Made by a program: the position numbers and the translations under genes. A DNA stretch of 64,000 nucleotides from Pseudomonas sp. ADAK18 (lineage in GTDB: Bacteria; Pseudomonadota; Gammaproteobacteria; Pseudomonadales; Pseudomonadaceae): positions 6,179,001-6,243,000 of the forward strand of contig NZ_CP052859.1 of NCBI RefSeq assembly GCF_012935695.1. The letters run 5' to 3'. Below the pieces are notes generated by a model. That model worked only from the letters and a program-made list of their open reading frames with translations. It ran no database searches and had not been told where the DNA came from. Position 1 is the first letter of the stretch. The number at the start of each line of letters is the position of its first letter. Positions 8,629-23,800 of the stretch are shown one piece after another.

Positions 8629-9050
8629 CTACGCAACCAGCTCATCAACTGCGGCAACGGAAACGCACCGCTCTGGCGCGCCACTTCCCGGCCATTCTTG
8701 AACAGAATCAAGCTGGGAATCGACCGAATACCCAGTTGCGCGGAAAGTTGCTGATTGGCCTCGCTATCGAGCTTGGCCAATCGGCATTTCCCCACCAGTT
8801 GCCCGGCCGCCTGTTCAAACACTGGCGCAAACGACTTGCATGGCCCACACCACTCGGCCCACACATCCACCAACAGCGGCAGATCACCTTTGATCTGGCT
8901 GGCGTAGTCGCCCTGTTTCAGGTCGAAGGGTTTGCTCAGCAACACCGGCTGCTTACAGCGCCCGCACTTCGGCGCATCGCCAAGGCGTTCGTTGGGGATA
9001 CGGTTGAGGCCGTTGCAATGCGGGCAGGGGATTACCAGAGGATCGGACAT
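8616..9050 (-). CDS. trxC: Thioredoxin 2 (TrxC) with N-terminal zinc site
   Basis: The 144-residue cytoplasmic disulfide reductase has Cys9/Cys12 (CPHC) and Cys29/Cys32 (CGRC), which form the zinc-finger-like extension specific to thioredoxin 2. The redox motif WCGPC follows at residues 67-71, then the cis-proline loop RSIPSLILF. It reduces protein disulfides and in enteric bacteria is part of the OxyR response. No OxyR site was identified here. The gene is monocistronic, convergent with the DUF6124 gene and divergent from the antitoxin fragment. Confidence 0.95.
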   Translation of the reverse strand: MSDPLVIPCPHCNGLNRIPNERLGDAPKCGRCKQPVLLSKPFDLKQGDYASQIKGDLPLLVDVWAEWCGPCKSFAPVFEQAAGQLVGKCRLAKLDSEANQQLSAQLGIRSIPSLILFKNGREVARQSGAFPLPQLMSWLRSQGI

Positions 9051-9134
9051 GGTGGGCTCCGTTTAAATGGGCATTGGGATCTATTTGGAGCCAGCGCTAC
9101 GATTTATCAAGGAACAACCGAAAGAGGATTAAGC

Positions 9135-9365
9135 ATGAGCGAACTCGTCAAACAAGCCATCAAGCATTGGCCTTTTGTCTCACCCCTTTTGTGCAAACCT
9201 AAAACCGAGAGTGATTATGATGTTCTGATCCAGGCTCTTGATGAGTTACTGGACCTGATTGGAGAAGATGAGTCCAACCCCCTGATGAGTCTGGTGGACA
9301 TCATCGGTGATTGGATCGAAGCCTATGATCTTGAGCACTGGCCAATGCCCGGCGATGTTGTCTGA
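9135..9365 (+). pseudogene. Truncated HigA-like antitoxin, HTH domain missing
   Basis: The 76-residue ORF has a good ribosome site (AGAGGA). It reads as the N-terminal part of HigA-type antitoxins: an acidic helical segment with a YDVLIQALDELLDLIGEDE core, then NPLMSLVDIIGDWIEAYD and a terminal MPGD. Full-length relatives run to roughly 130 residues and have a helix-turn-helix domain after the MPG segment. Here a stop codon ends the protein there, and selO follows six bases later on the other strand. No HigB-like toxin is adjacent. It is most likely a remnant, though a functional short protein cannot be excluded. Confidence 0.65.
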
Positions 9366-9371
9366 TCGTCT

Positions 9372-14223
<4,852 letters not shown>

Positions 14224-14291
14224 AGAGACCGGTCGAGCAAGATGAAATATAGGGGCGTCCTGACGTCAAATGCGCGCCATCGCCCCGCAGT

Positions 14292-16034
14292 TTAGAGGAA
14301 GAGTCCGGGACCTGGGCGACTTCCTTCGGGGAATCTGACGCCGACTTTGCCAATCTTGTTCCCGTCCATGACCGCGACGGTCCAGATGGTGTTGTTCCAC
14401 TCCACCTGGTCGCCCACCACTGGTGCGCCGCCGACTTTCTGGGTGATGAAGCGGCTCAATGGCATGTCCGGATCGATACCTTCGAGTTTGAGCCCGTACA
14501 GCGCCGAGACCGCTCCCAGCTGGGCGTCGCCTTCGAGGACGAAGTCGCCGAAGAAGCGCAGGTCGAGGCCCCGCTGAGGTGCCTGGCTGAACAGCTTTCC
14601 GAGGGCTGCCAGGTTGTGTTCGTGGCCGATTACGCAGAGCAAATCGTCGACTTCCAGCACCGTACTACCCGACGGATGGAGCAGTTGTTGGCCGCGAAAC
14701 AGGGCCGCGATGCGCGTGCCTTCGGGCATTTTCAGCTCTCGAAGGGCCGCGCCGATGCACCACTTCTCCGCGCCGAGTCGGTAGACGAACAGTTCCCACT
14801 CGCTGGTGACATGGACTTCCAGGGCCGCCCGGGAAATCGGTGCAGGCTCCGGCGGTACCGTCACCTTCAGCAACTTGGCGACCCACGGCAGGCTAGTGCC
14901 CTGGACCAGCAACGACACGAGCACGATAAAGAACGCCAGGTTGAAATACAGCTGGGCGTGGGGCAGGCCGGCCATCAGCGGGAACACTGCAAGAATGATC
15001 GGTACCGCGCCGCGCAGCCCGACCCAGGCGATAAAGGCTTTTTCCCTGCCGTGGAAGGCCTTGAAGGGCAGCAGGCCAACCATCACCGACAGTGGTCGGG
15101 CGAACAGAATCATCCACAACGCCAGGCCCAGGGCGGGCAGCGCGATAGGCAGCAAATCATGGGGTGTGACCAGCAGGCCCAGCACCAGGAACATGCCGAT
15201 CTGTGCCAGCCAGGCCATGCCGTCGAGCATGTGCAATATGCCGTGGCGACTGCGCACCGGGCGGTTGCCGATCACCAGCCCGCACAGGTACACCGCGAGG
15301 AAGCCGCTGCCGTGCAAGGCGTTGGTCAGGGCAAACACCACCAGGCCACCGGCAATCACCAGGATCGGGTACAGGCCGTTGGCCAGATTGATGCGGTTGA
15401 CCATTTGCAGCATCAACCAGCCGCCGCCCAGGCCGATGAAGCCGCCGATACCGAACTCACGGACCAAGTGCCCCAGCAGGCTCCAGTGCAGGCCGGTCTG
15501 GCCGCTGGCGAGCATGTCGATCAGGGTCACGGTGAGGAACACCGCCATCGGATCGTTGCTGCCGGATTCGATTTCCAGGCTGGCGCTGACTCGTTCATTC
15601 AGGCCCTTGCCGCCCAGGAGCGAGAACACCGCTGCGGCGTCCGTGGAGCCGACGATGGCGCCGATCAGCAGGCCCTGGATAATATTGAGGTCGAACAGCC
15701 AGGCCGCTGCCATGCCCGTGAGGCCGGTGGTAATCAACACCCCCACGGTTGCCAGCGACAAGGCCGGCCACAGTGCCACGCGAAAACTCGCCACCCGTGT
15801 TCGCAATCCGCCATCGAGCAGGATCACGGCCAGGGCCAGGTTGCCCACGAGATAGGCGGTCGGGTAGTTATCGAAGATGATGCCGCCGCCATCGACACCG
15901 GCGGCCATGCCCACGGCCAGGATGATCACCAGAATCGGGATGCCCAGGCGGGACGAAAGAGAGCTCACCAGAATGCTCGCACCTACCAGCAACGCGCCGA
16001 TCAAGAACAGGCTGTTGATGGTCGTCGCATTCAA
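14292..16034 (-). CDS. nhaP2: Potassium/proton antiporter NhaP2 (CvrA)
   Basis: The 580-residue CPA1 antiporter exports K+ in exchange for protons. About twelve or thirteen membrane spans fill residues 1-390, with the family motif [16 protein letters not shown] and an [13 protein letters not shown] block. The cytosolic tail has a TrkA-C/RCK-like part (~400-480) and a CorC/HlyC-like C-terminus. The start is TTG at 16034: it gives the family N-terminus [15 protein letters not shown] and has GGAG eight bases upstream. The longer ATG reading adds 31 unrelated residues. mscK follows 68 bases downstream on the same strand. Confidence 0.93.
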   Translation of the reverse strand: MNATTINSLFLIGALLVGASILVSSLSSRLGIPILVIILAVGMAAGVDGGGIIFDNYPTAYLVGNLALAVILLDGGLRTRVASFRVALWPALSLATVGVLITTGLTGMAAAWLFDLNIIQGLLIGAIVGSTDAAAVFSLLGGKGLNERVSASLEIESGSNDPMAVFLTVTLIDMLASGQTGLHWSLLGHLVREFGIGGFIGLGGGWLMLQMVNRINLANGLYPILVIAGGLVVFALTNALHGSGFLAVYLCGLVIGNRPVRSRHGILHMLDGMAWLAQIGMFLVLGLLVTPHDLLPIALPALGLALWMILFARPLSVMVGLLPFKAFHGREKAFIAWVGLRGAVPIILAVFPLMAGLPHAQLYFNLAFFIVLVSLLVQGTSLPWVAKLLKVTVPPEPAPISRAALEVHVTSEWELFVYRLGAEKWCIGAALRELKMPEGTRIAALFRGQQLLHPSGSTVLEVDDLLCVIGHEHNLAALGKLFSQAPQRGLDLRFFGDFVLEGDAQLGAVSALYGLKLEGIDPDMPLSRFITQKVGGAPVVGDQVEWNNTIWTVAVMDGNKIGKVGVRFPEGSRPGPGLFL

Positions 16035-16155
16035 AGGCAGTACTCCATGAGCAGGAAAGACGGGCGCAAACTGACCATGCAGTCTGCGTGCCAGCGATTC
16101 TAACCTGTTGAAATGCTGCGCTGTCAAAAAGCTTTTGCGGGCGGGCGCAGAGCCA

Positions 16156-16195
16156 ATGTGGGAGCGGCGGTGCGACGATTCGACTTGCTTGCGAA
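16156..16195. repeat. Single variant REP half-element
   Basis: TGTGGGAGCGGCGGTGCGAC followed by GATTCGACTTGC is the insert-bearing REP arm seen also at 7929 and 31220. Here it stands without an inverted partner, immediately before the larger inverted repeat. Confidence 0.65.
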
Positions 16196-16201
16196 TGCGC
16201 G

Positions 16202-16317
16202 TGTAGCCGCTGCCGAAGCATGAGGCTGCGATGGGCTTGGTGCGGCATTCCGACGAAGCGGCCCCGCGGGCGGTCCTGCGGCCCGCATCGCAGCCTCGTG
16301 CCTCGGCAGCGGCTACA
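16202..16317. repeat. ~110-base inverted repeat, family copy 1
   Basis: The left arm starts TGTAGCCGCTGCCGAAGCAT and the right arm ends CTCGGCAGCGGCTACA. The arms are ~34 bases each with a few mismatches, around a GC-rich loop containing GCGGTCCTGCGGCC. A second copy lies at 34857-34960. It sits between nhaP2 and the chemoreceptor gene and may act as an mRNA-stabilising or terminator-like hairpin. Confidence 0.8.
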
Positions 16318-16332
16318 GCGTTGGGGTGTCAG

Positions 16333-17958
16333 TCAGAGCCTGAAGCGCCCCACCATCCCATTCAAATCCACCGCCAACCGCGACAGCTCATTACTCGCCG
16401 CGCTGGTCTGGCTGGCACCAGTCGCCGACTGCACCGACAGGTCGCGAATGTTCACCAGGTTGCGATCCACTTCCCGAGCTACTTGCGCCTGTTCTTCAGC
16501 CGCACTGGCGATCACCAGGTTGCGCTCGTTGATCTCGACAATCGCAGTATTGATGGTATCCAGCGACATCCCCGCGCCCTTGGCAATATTCAGCGTCGAC
16601 TCCGCACGATCGGTGCTGTTGCGCATCGAATCCACAGCGTGTTCGGTGCCGGCCTGGATACTGCCGATCATCCGCTCGATCTCGCTGGTGGACTGCTGGG
16701 TGCGGTGGGCCAAGGCCCGTACTTCATCGGCCACTACCGCAAAACCACGCCCGGCTTCGCCCGCACGCGCCGCTTCAATCGCTGCGTTCAGTGCGAGCAA
16801 GTTGGTCTGGTCAGCCAGGCCGCGAATTACGTCCAGCACCTTGCCGATGTCCCGGGACTCTTCCGCCAGGTTGCCGATCAACGTGGCGGTCGCCTGCACG
16901 TCGCTGCTCATGCGTTCGATGGCGCCGACGGTTTCCTGTACCAGGTCACGGCCATCACCGGCAGAGGCCGTGGCGTTTTTCGACGCTTCGGAAGTGCTCA
17001 CGGCATTGCGGGCGACTTCTTCGACAGCGCTGGTCATCTCGTTGACGGCGGTGGCGGCTTGCTCGATTTCGTTGTTTTGCTGGGTCAGGCCACGGGCGCT
17101 TTCGTCGGTGACGGCGTTCAGCTCTTCAGCGGCTGAGGCCAGCTGGGTGGCGGACCCGGAAATGCGCTGCAAGGTATCCCGCAGCTTTTCCTGCATCTTC
17201 GCCATCGCCAACAGCAGGCGTCCGGCTTCGTCCTCACCCTCGACCTTGATCGGGCGAGTCAGGTTGCCTTCGGCAATGTCTTCTGCGGCGTTCAGGGCCT
17301 GGGCAATCGGCTGGGTGATGCTGCGGGTCAGCAGCCAGGCGAACAGCAGGGTCAGCACGGTGGCGAACACCAGCAGGGCGACGACCAAGTTGAAGGCTGT
17401 GTTGTATTGATTGGCGGCGTTCTCGTTGGTGGCGATGGCCGCCTTGTTGTTGATATCCAGCAATCGGTTCAGAACGGTGTTGACTTGCTCGGAGTTATTC
17501 AGCAACTCGGTGTTCAGCATGACCCGCAGCTCGTCCACCTGATTGGCCCGGGACAGGCTCTTCATGCGCGCTTCAATCTGATGATATTGCCCCAGCAACC
17601 GCACGTACTCGTCGTAGGCGCTGCGCTCTTCACTGCTGGTGATCAGCTTCTCGTAGATGCCCTGCGCGGCGCGGATCTGTTGATTGCGCACATCGAAGGC
17701 TTCCAGGGTCTTTTGCTGCACGTCCGGCTCGCGATTGGTCAGCAAGCGGTAGGACAGAACACGCAGGCGCAAGGTCAATTGAGTGAACTCGTCCAGGGCG
17801 CGGATGCTGGGCACGCTGCTCAGGGTGATGTCTTCGGTGGCTGCGCGGATCTTGCTCATCTGGTTCAGGGCAAACACACCGAGAAACAACATCAGGGCGC
17901 CAATTAACGCGAAACCGAGGAATGCCCGTGGCGCGATATTCATATTACGAAGAGACAT
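16333..17958 (-). CDS. Methyl-accepting chemotaxis protein
   Basis: The 541-residue chemoreceptor has a transmembrane span at residues ~11-32, a periplasmic four-helix-bundle-like ligand domain (~33-188), a second span at ~190-211, a HAMP domain (~212-265) and a cytoplasmic signalling hairpin. The hairpin tip is visible in [20 protein letters not shown]. No C-terminal CheR-tether pentapeptide is present (it ends MVGRFRL). The ligand cannot be told from sequence. I chose the ATG at 17958 because AGGAT stands before it and TM1 then starts near residue 11. A FliA-type promoter lies about 60 bases upstream. Confidence 0.92.
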   Translation of the reverse strand: MSLRNMNIAPRAFLGFALIGALMLFLGVFALNQMSKIRAATEDITLSSVPSIRALDEFTQLTLRLRVLSYRLLTNREPDVQQKTLEAFDVRNQQIRAAQGIYEKLITSSEERSAYDEYVRLLGQYHQIEARMKSLSRANQVDELRVMLNTELLNNSEQVNTVLNRLLDINNKAAIATNENAANQYNTAFNLVVALLVFATVLTLLFAWLLTRSITQPIAQALNAAEDIAEGNLTRPIKVEGEDEAGRLLLAMAKMQEKLRDTLQRISGSATQLASAAEELNAVTDESARGLTQQNNEIEQAATAVNEMTSAVEEVARNAVSTSEASKNATASAGDGRDLVQETVGAIERMSSDVQATATLIGNLAEESRDIGKVLDVIRGLADQTNLLALNAAIEAARAGEAGRGFAVVADEVRALAHRTQQSTSEIERMIGSIQAGTEHAVDSMRNSTDRAESTLNIAKGAGMSLDTINTAIVEINERNLVIASAAEEQAQVAREVDRNLVNIRDLSVQSATGASQTSAASNELSRLAVDLNGMVGRFRL

Positions 17959-18015
17959 GCTGTCATCCTGGGAGAAGCGCGATCCGTGCGGCTTTGAGAC
18001 GGGTTGTCCCATGAC

Positions 18016-18042
18016 CTATCGGTCATACGACTAAAGTCTTGA
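18016..18042 (-). promoter_or_regulatory. FliA (sigma28) promoter of the chemoreceptor gene
   Basis: On the minus strand TCAAGACT (18035-18042), an 11-base spacer and ACCGATAG (18016-18023) match the flagellar sigma28 consensus TAAAGTTT-N11-GCCGATAA at 12 of 16 positions, with exact spacing. It reads towards the chemoreceptor ATG at 17958, so expression with the late flagellar genes is likely. Confidence 0.7.
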
Positions 18043-18234
18043 GGGGGTGCGCTCTTTTGTCGCAGTTGGCGCTAATCAGGGTGGGGTCAGGAACCAGATG
18101 GCCTAAAAGCAGTCACTAAGGCTCTAAAGCGCAGCCTGCCCTGTAAAATCAAGGCTGCGCGCCAGGATAACCCTGGCATCCGAGGTGAATTTTCTTTATC
18201 GTCACCGCCCTTTTAAAATGCCCGAGAAATCAAA

Positions 18235-18465
18235 ATGTTAGAAGCATCCCTCAGCCAATTGGAACAACTGGTCAGCGACCTGGTACAGCAGAACCAAGAC
18301 CTGCTGGGCACCAACGAATCCCTCAAGACAGAACTGGCCCGCGCCAAGGATGAAAACGACAGCCTGCAACTGAACCTGATGGAGCAGGAAGAAAAACAGG
18401 GCGCTACCGCGGCGCGTATTCAGGCGTTGGTTGAGCGTGTCAGCGCAGGTCCTGTCAGCGCATGA
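18235..18465 (+). CDS. ZapB-like coiled-coil protein (TIGR02449 type)
   Basis: The 76-residue protein is almost entirely one coiled coil, with heptad-like Leu/Gln/Glu spacing from LSQLEQLVSDLVQQN to about residue 55. It resembles the TIGR02449 family that precedes zapA in pseudomonads. Its stop overlaps the ATG of the next, ZapA-like gene (ATGA), so the two are coupled and probably interact. A role at the division ring is an inference from that pairing. Confidence 0.75.
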   Translation: MLEASLSQLEQLVSDLVQQNQDLLGTNESLKTELARAKDENDSLQLNLMEQEEKQGATAARIQALVERVSAGPVSA

Positions 18466-18764
18466 GTCAAGGCACCGAGGGGGTAAAGGTCGTTTCGATT
18501 CTCGGTGAGGATTACTCGATCAAGGCACCGGTCGGGGAAGACACTACCCTGATGAGCGCCGTGACCATGTTGAAGGCGTCCCTGGCCATCACCAAGAAAA
18601 AGTACCCGACGTTGATCGGTGACAAACTACTGGTACTGGCGGCGCTGAACCTGTGTGCCGAACAGATCGAAATGCAGCAGCGCCACCAGCAGGAACTCGA
18701 CCGTTACCAAGAGCAAGTCAGCGCCACGGTCGAGGTAATTTCCAAGGCAATCGGTCAGCCCTGA
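18462..18764 (+). CDS. ZapA-like cell division protein
   Basis: The 100-residue protein has the ZapA layout. An N-terminal beta-rich head (VKVVSILGEDYSIKAP) is followed by a helix with GDKLLVLAALNLCAEQ, then a long C-terminal coiled coil. ZapA promotes FtsZ bundling. Canonical pseudomonad zapA is followed by 6S RNA and a 5-formyltetrahydrofolate cyclo-ligase gene. Here it abuts a convergent acyl-CoA dehydrogenase gene instead, and the sequence is diverged, so it may be a paralogue rather than the main zapA. Confidence 0.75.
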   Translation: MSQGTEGVKVVSILGEDYSIKAPVGEDTTLMSAVTMLKASLAITKKKYPTLIGDKLLVLAALNLCAEQIEMQQRHQQELDRYQEQVSATVEVISKAIGQP

Positions 18765-20567
18765 CTAGAACCACTCATCCTGCATGCCCAGGCACGTATC
18801 GTCCCGTGCCTCAAGAATCGCCAGTTCATGATGGCAGCTCGGTATTTCCCATGTGAGGAAGTACCGGGCGGCTTGCAGCTTGCCTTTATAGAAGGTGACA
18901 TCGGCAGCATTGCCCTTGGCCAACCCTTCCTCGGCGCGAATCGCCTGTTCCAGCCAGCGCCAGCCAATCACCGTATGCCCAAACACTTTGAGGTACAGCG
19001 CCGAGTTCGCCAGGCTGCTGTTGATCTTGCCTTGGGCGAGATCGGTCAGCAGGCCGAGGGTGACGCTCTGCAGGCGTGCGACCAAGGCTTCCAGCGGCTC
19101 ACGCAGTGCCGTAAGTGATGGATATTCCTGCGCCCGCGCACCGGTCTCGGCGATCAGTCGAATCAATTGCTTCAAGCCCGCGCCGCCGTTCTGCGCCAGT
19201 TTGCGGCCCAGTAGATCCAGCGACTGGATACCGTGGGTGCCTTCGTGGATCGGGTTCAGGCGGTTGTCGCGGTAGTACTGCTCCACCGGGTATTCCCGGG
19301 TGTAGCCGTGGCCACCGAGAATCTGGATCGCCAGTTCGTTGGCTTTCAGGCAGAACTCCGATGGCCAGGATTTGACGATGGGGGTCAACAGGTCGAGCAG
19401 TTCATGGGCCTGTTTGCGTTCGGCTTCGGTTTCAAGCGTTGTGGTGTCGTCGAACAGGCGGGCGGCATACAGGCCCAGGTCGAACGAGCCCTCCACATAA
19501 GCTTTCTGGGTCAGCAGCATGCGCTTGATATCGGCGTGCTGGATGATCGATACCGGCGCGGTGTTCGGGTCTTTGCTATCGGGCAGCCGACCTTGCGGAC
19601 GTTCCCGGGCGTACTCCAGCGAGTAAAGGTAGCCGGCGTAACCAAGCATCACCGCGCCCATACCGACACCGATCCGCGCCTCGTTCATCATCTGGAACAT
19701 GCAGCTCAGGCCCTGGTGAGGTTTGCCCACCAGATAGCCGACACAGTCACCGTTGTCGCCGAAATTCAGTGCCGTCGAGGTGGTGCCGCGCCAGCCCATC
19801 TTGTGGAACAACCCGGCCAGCAACACGTCGTTGCGCTTGCCCAGGCTGCCGTCGTCATTGACCAGGAACTTGGGCACGATAAACAGCGAAATACCCTTCA
19901 CCCCGGCAGGCGCATCCGGCAGCTTGGCCAGCACCATGTGCACGATATTTTCCGACAGCGGGTGATCGCCGCCTGAGATGAAAATCTTGTTGCCCTTAAG
20001 GCGATAGGTGCCGTCAGCCGCCGGCTCTGCGCGGGTACGAATATCCGACAGGGAAGAACCGGCATGGGGCTCGGTCAAGGCCATGGTGCCGAAGAAGCGG
20101 CCTTCGATCATGGGTTGCAGGAAGCGCTGTTTTTGCTCCTCGGTGCCGAAGCTTTCGATCAGGTTGGCGGCGCCCATGGTCAGGAACGGATAGGACGTGG
20201 AGGCGGCGTTGGCTGACTGGAAGTGGGCGAAACAGGCTTGGGACAGCAGGGTCGGCAGTTGCATGCCACCGGCTTCGAAGCTACGGGCGGCGTTGAGAAA
20301 GCCGGCTTCGAGGAAGGCATCGACGGCCGGTTTCACTTCCGGAATCAGAATCGCCTGACCGTTCTCATAGCGCGGCTCGTTCTCGTCACCCTTGCGGTTG
20401 TGCGGGGCGAAGAACTTTTCGGCAATGCTGCGGGCGGTGCTGATGGCGGCGTCGAAGGTTTCGCGGTTGTGGTCGGCAAACCGCTCGCGCTGGGTCAGGC
20501 CCTCGGCATCGAGGACTTCATACAGCTCGAAAGCCAGATTGCGGGAACTGAGCAGCGACTCGGACAT
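18765..20567 (-). CDS. Large acyl-CoA dehydrogenase
   Basis: The 600-residue FAD-dependent dehydrogenase has MALTEPHAGSSLSDI (flavin/substrate region), GGHGYTREYPVEQYYRD and NPIHEGTHGIQSLDLLG, which holds the likely catalytic glutamate, plus a ~130-residue C-terminal extension. This is the long (~600-residue) class found in pseudomonads for fatty acyl-CoA beta-oxidation. Exact chain-length preference is not readable. It stands alone; its stop directly abuts the convergent ZapA-like stop. Confidence 0.92.
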   Translation of the reverse strand: MSESLLSSRNLAFELYEVLDAEGLTQRERFADHNRETFDAAISTARSIAEKFFAPHNRKGDENEPRYENGQAILIPEVKPAVDAFLEAGFLNAARSFEAGGMQLPTLLSQACFAHFQSANAASTSYPFLTMGAANLIESFGTEEQKQRFLQPMIEGRFFGTMALTEPHAGSSLSDIRTRAEPAADGTYRLKGNKIFISGGDHPLSENIVHMVLAKLPDAPAGVKGISLFIVPKFLVNDDGSLGKRNDVLLAGLFHKMGWRGTTSTALNFGDNGDCVGYLVGKPHQGLSCMFQMMNEARIGVGMGAVMLGYAGYLYSLEYARERPQGRLPDSKDPNTAPVSIIQHADIKRMLLTQKAYVEGSFDLGLYAARLFDDTTTLETEAERKQAHELLDLLTPIVKSWPSEFCLKANELAIQILGGHGYTREYPVEQYYRDNRLNPIHEGTHGIQSLDLLGRKLAQNGGAGLKQLIRLIAETGARAQEYPSLTALREPLEALVARLQSVTLGLLTDLAQGKINSSLANSALYLKVFGHTVIGWRWLEQAIRAEEGLAKGNAADVTFYKGKLQAARYFLTWEIPSCHHELAILEARDDTCLGMQDEWF

Positions 20568-20681
20568 GGCGGCTTACCTGTGTGGGAATACGCCTGAGTC
20601 TAAGTGCGGGAATAGAGGCTGGATAGCAAGATTGATCTGGGTGATGGAGGGGCAGAACGAGGTAGTGTTGAGCGCAAGTTA

Positions 20682-20815
20682 TTGTGGCGAGCGGGCTTGC
20701 CCGCGTTGGGCTGCGTAGCAGCCCCAGTAAAGTCACCGAGTTCTTTCAGATAAGTCTCGGTGACTGGTTTTGGGAGTGCTTCGCACTCCAACGCGGGCAA
20801 GCCCGCTCGCCACAA
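20682..20815. repeat. REP pair with perfect 27-base arms
   Basis: TTGTGGCGAGCGGGCTTGCC and six more bases at 20682-20708 are perfectly complementary to 20789-20815, with inner GGGCTGC/GGGAGTGC palindromes between. It lies between two minus-strand genes, the acyl-CoA dehydrogenase and putA, downstream of the putA stop. It may protect or terminate the putA transcript. Confidence 0.8.
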
Positions 20816-20845
20816 CAGATGCCTCATGACATCGGTGTAGTGGGT

Positions 20846-23800
20846 TTAACCGATGGTCATCAGGCTGGCATTACCGCCCGCCGCAGCGGTGTTGACGCTC
20901 AATGCCCGCTCGATCACCAGGCGCTCCAGGGCAATCCCGGTTTCACCTTGCGACAAGCCATGCACCCCGACAATCGCCCCGCCCCGCTGGGCCACTTGCT
21001 GGCAGACAGCACGCAGTTGGTCAGAATCGCCGTGATGCAGGACTGCGTCGAAGATCGCCTCATCCTTGGTCCAGTCGGCAACGCGCTTGATCTTCGCCTG
21101 AACATCCTTCGGCAGACGTACGAACAGTGCCTTGGTCAATTCAGATTCCGGCCACACCGCCGAACTGCCCACGGCCAGTACCGCTGCCAGTTGGGTCAGC
21201 AGGTCGCCTTCCACTTCCGCCAGGCACAGCACGTGCTCGCGGGGCAAGATGGCGTAGCTGTTGCGCTCGCCAGTTGGTCCGGCTAGTTGGCGGGTGATAC
21301 CGCTTTGAGACTGCGCGGCGAACTGCACGCACAGTGCGCTCAAGTCGCTGAGTTTGCTGCTGTCGGCCCAGGCTTGCAGGGCGGTCAGTGGTTTGCTCAT
21401 GGCATCCCGCAGGCGTACATCCGGTGCGGTCAATGCGTCGCCGCGAACGAAGGATTGCTCGATCGCATCGGTAGGACGAGTCGACAGCAAGCGGTACAGG
21501 TACAGCGGGCCACCGGCTTTCGGGCCGGTACCCGACAAGCCTTCGCCGCCGAATGGTTGCACGCCGACCACGGCACCCACGATGTTGCGGTTGACGTAGA
21601 CGTTACCGGCATGGACGTTGTCGATCACCTTGGCGATGGTCTCGTCGATACGGGTGTGCACGCCCAGTGTCAGGCCGTAGCCGGAGGCGTTGATCTGGCC
21701 GATGAGCTGGTCAATCTCTTTGCGCTTGTAGCGCACCACGTGCAGTACGGGGCCGAAGATCTCGCGTTGCAGCTCGTCGAAGCTTTCCAGTTCAATCAAG
21801 GTTGGCATCACGAATGTGCCGCGCTTGATCTCTTCGCTATCAGCAATGGCGACCTGATACACGTTGCGGCCTTTGTCGCGCATGGCCTGGATGTGTTTCT
21901 CGATGCCAGCCTTGGCTTCGGCGTCGATCACCGGGCCGATGTCCACGGACAGGCGCTCAGGGTTGCCGAGACGGCATTCAGCCATGGCGCCTTTGAGCAT
22001 TTCGATCACACGATCTGCCGAATCTTCCTGCAAGCACAGCACGCGCAACGCCGAGCAGCGTTGACCGGCACTGTCGAAGGCCGAGGACACGACGTCGATG
22101 ACCACTTGTTCGGTCAGCGCCGAGGAGTCGACGATCATCGCGTTCTGGCCACCGGTTTCGGCGATCAGTGGAATGGGACGACCTTGGGCATCCAGGCGAC
22201 CCGCGACATTGCGTTGCAGCAGGCGAGCGACTTCGGTGGAGCCGGTGAACATCACTCCTTTGACGCGATCATCACCCACCAGTCGGGCACCGACGGTTTC
22301 GCCTTGGCCTGGCAGCAGTTGCAGGACGCCTTCAGGAATCCCTGCTTCCAGCAGCAGACGCACGGCCTGGGCAGCCACCAGTGGAGTTTGCTCTGCCGGC
22401 TTGGCCAGTACCGGGTTGCCGGCGGCCAATGCAGCAGCGACCTGGCCGCTGAAAATCGCCAGCGGGAAGTTCCACGGGCTGATACACACCACCGGACCCA
22501 GTGGGCGGTGGGCGTCGTTGGTGAAATCGTGGCGGGCCTGCACCGCGTAGTAACGCAGGAAGTCCACGGCTTCACGCACTTCGGCGATGGCGTTAGCGAA
22601 GGTCTTGCCGGCTTCACGGGCCAGCAGGCCCATCAGTGGCTGGATCTCGCCTTCCATCAAGTCAGCTGCGCGTTCAAGGATTGCGGCGCGTTCGGCGGGC
22701 GGAGTGGCCTGCCAGATCGGTGCGGCTTTCAGGGCGCACTGGATAGCGTTGTCGACGTCTTCGACGGTGGCTTCCTGGACATGGCCGACCACGTCACGAT
22801 TATCGGACGGGTTCAGCACCGGCGCAGCCGCTTCATTGCTCGACGGGCAGCCGAGCATCGGCGCGGCTTTCCAGCTGTTATGCGCGGTAGCCAGCAGGGC
22901 GCAGGACAGCGACGCCAACCGGTGTTCGTTGGCCAGGTCGATACCGGCGGAGTTAGCGCGCTCGCTGCCATACAGGTCGCGAGGCAGCGGGATACGTGGG
23001 TGCGGCAGGCCGAAGCCGCCTTCCAGCGTGGCCATCTGCTCTATGCTGGCCACGGGGTCGGCCACCAGTGCCTGGATCGAGATGGACTGATCGGCGATCT
23101 GGTTGACGAACGAGGTGTTCGCACCGTTTTCCAGCAGGCGACGCACCAGGTAAGCCAGCAGGGTTTCGTGAGTGCCCACCGGTGCGTACACGCGGCACGG
23201 TCGGTTCAGCTTGCCTTCGGAAACCTTGCCTACAACCTGTTCGTACAGCGGTTCGCCCATGCCATGCAGGCATTGGAACTCGTACTGGCCGGGGTAATAG
23301 TTCTGACCGGCGATATGGTAAATCGCCGACAGCGTATGGGCGTTGTGCGTGGCGAACTGCGGGTAAATAACTTCCGGCACTGCCAGCAGCTTGCGTGCGC
23401 AGGCAATGTAGGAAACGTCGGTGTACACCTTGCGGGTGTAGACCGGGTAGCCCTCCAGGCCGTCGACTTGGGCGCGCTTGATTTCGCTGTCCCAGTACGC
23501 GCCTTTTACCAAGCGGATCATCAGGCGGTGACGGCTGCGGCGCGCCAGGTCGATCACATAGTCGATCACATACGGACAACGCTTCTGGTAAGCCTGGATC
23601 ACGAAACCAATGCCGTTCCAGCCGGTCAGCTGCGGCTCGAAGCACAGGCGTTCCAGCAGATCCAGTGACAGCTCCAGGCGATCGGCTTCTTCAGCGTCGA
23701 TGTTCAGGCCGATATCGTATTGCTTGGCCAGCAGGGTCAGGGACAGCAGGCGCGGGTACAGCTCGTCCATGACGCGCTCGTACTGGGCACGGCTGTAACG

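Noticed and set aside
14616-16103. A 495-codon open frame opposite nhaP2
   Set aside because: Antisense shadow with Gln/His-rich, non-protein-like composition.
18060-18234. Possible small RNA upstream of the ZapB-like gene
   Set aside because: I found no stable hairpin with a terminator tail, and 6S RNA features are not visible.
21287-23668. A 793-codon open frame opposite putA
   Set aside because: Same shadow effect; composition is low-complexity (Gln, His, Ala-rich) and the true gene is putA.
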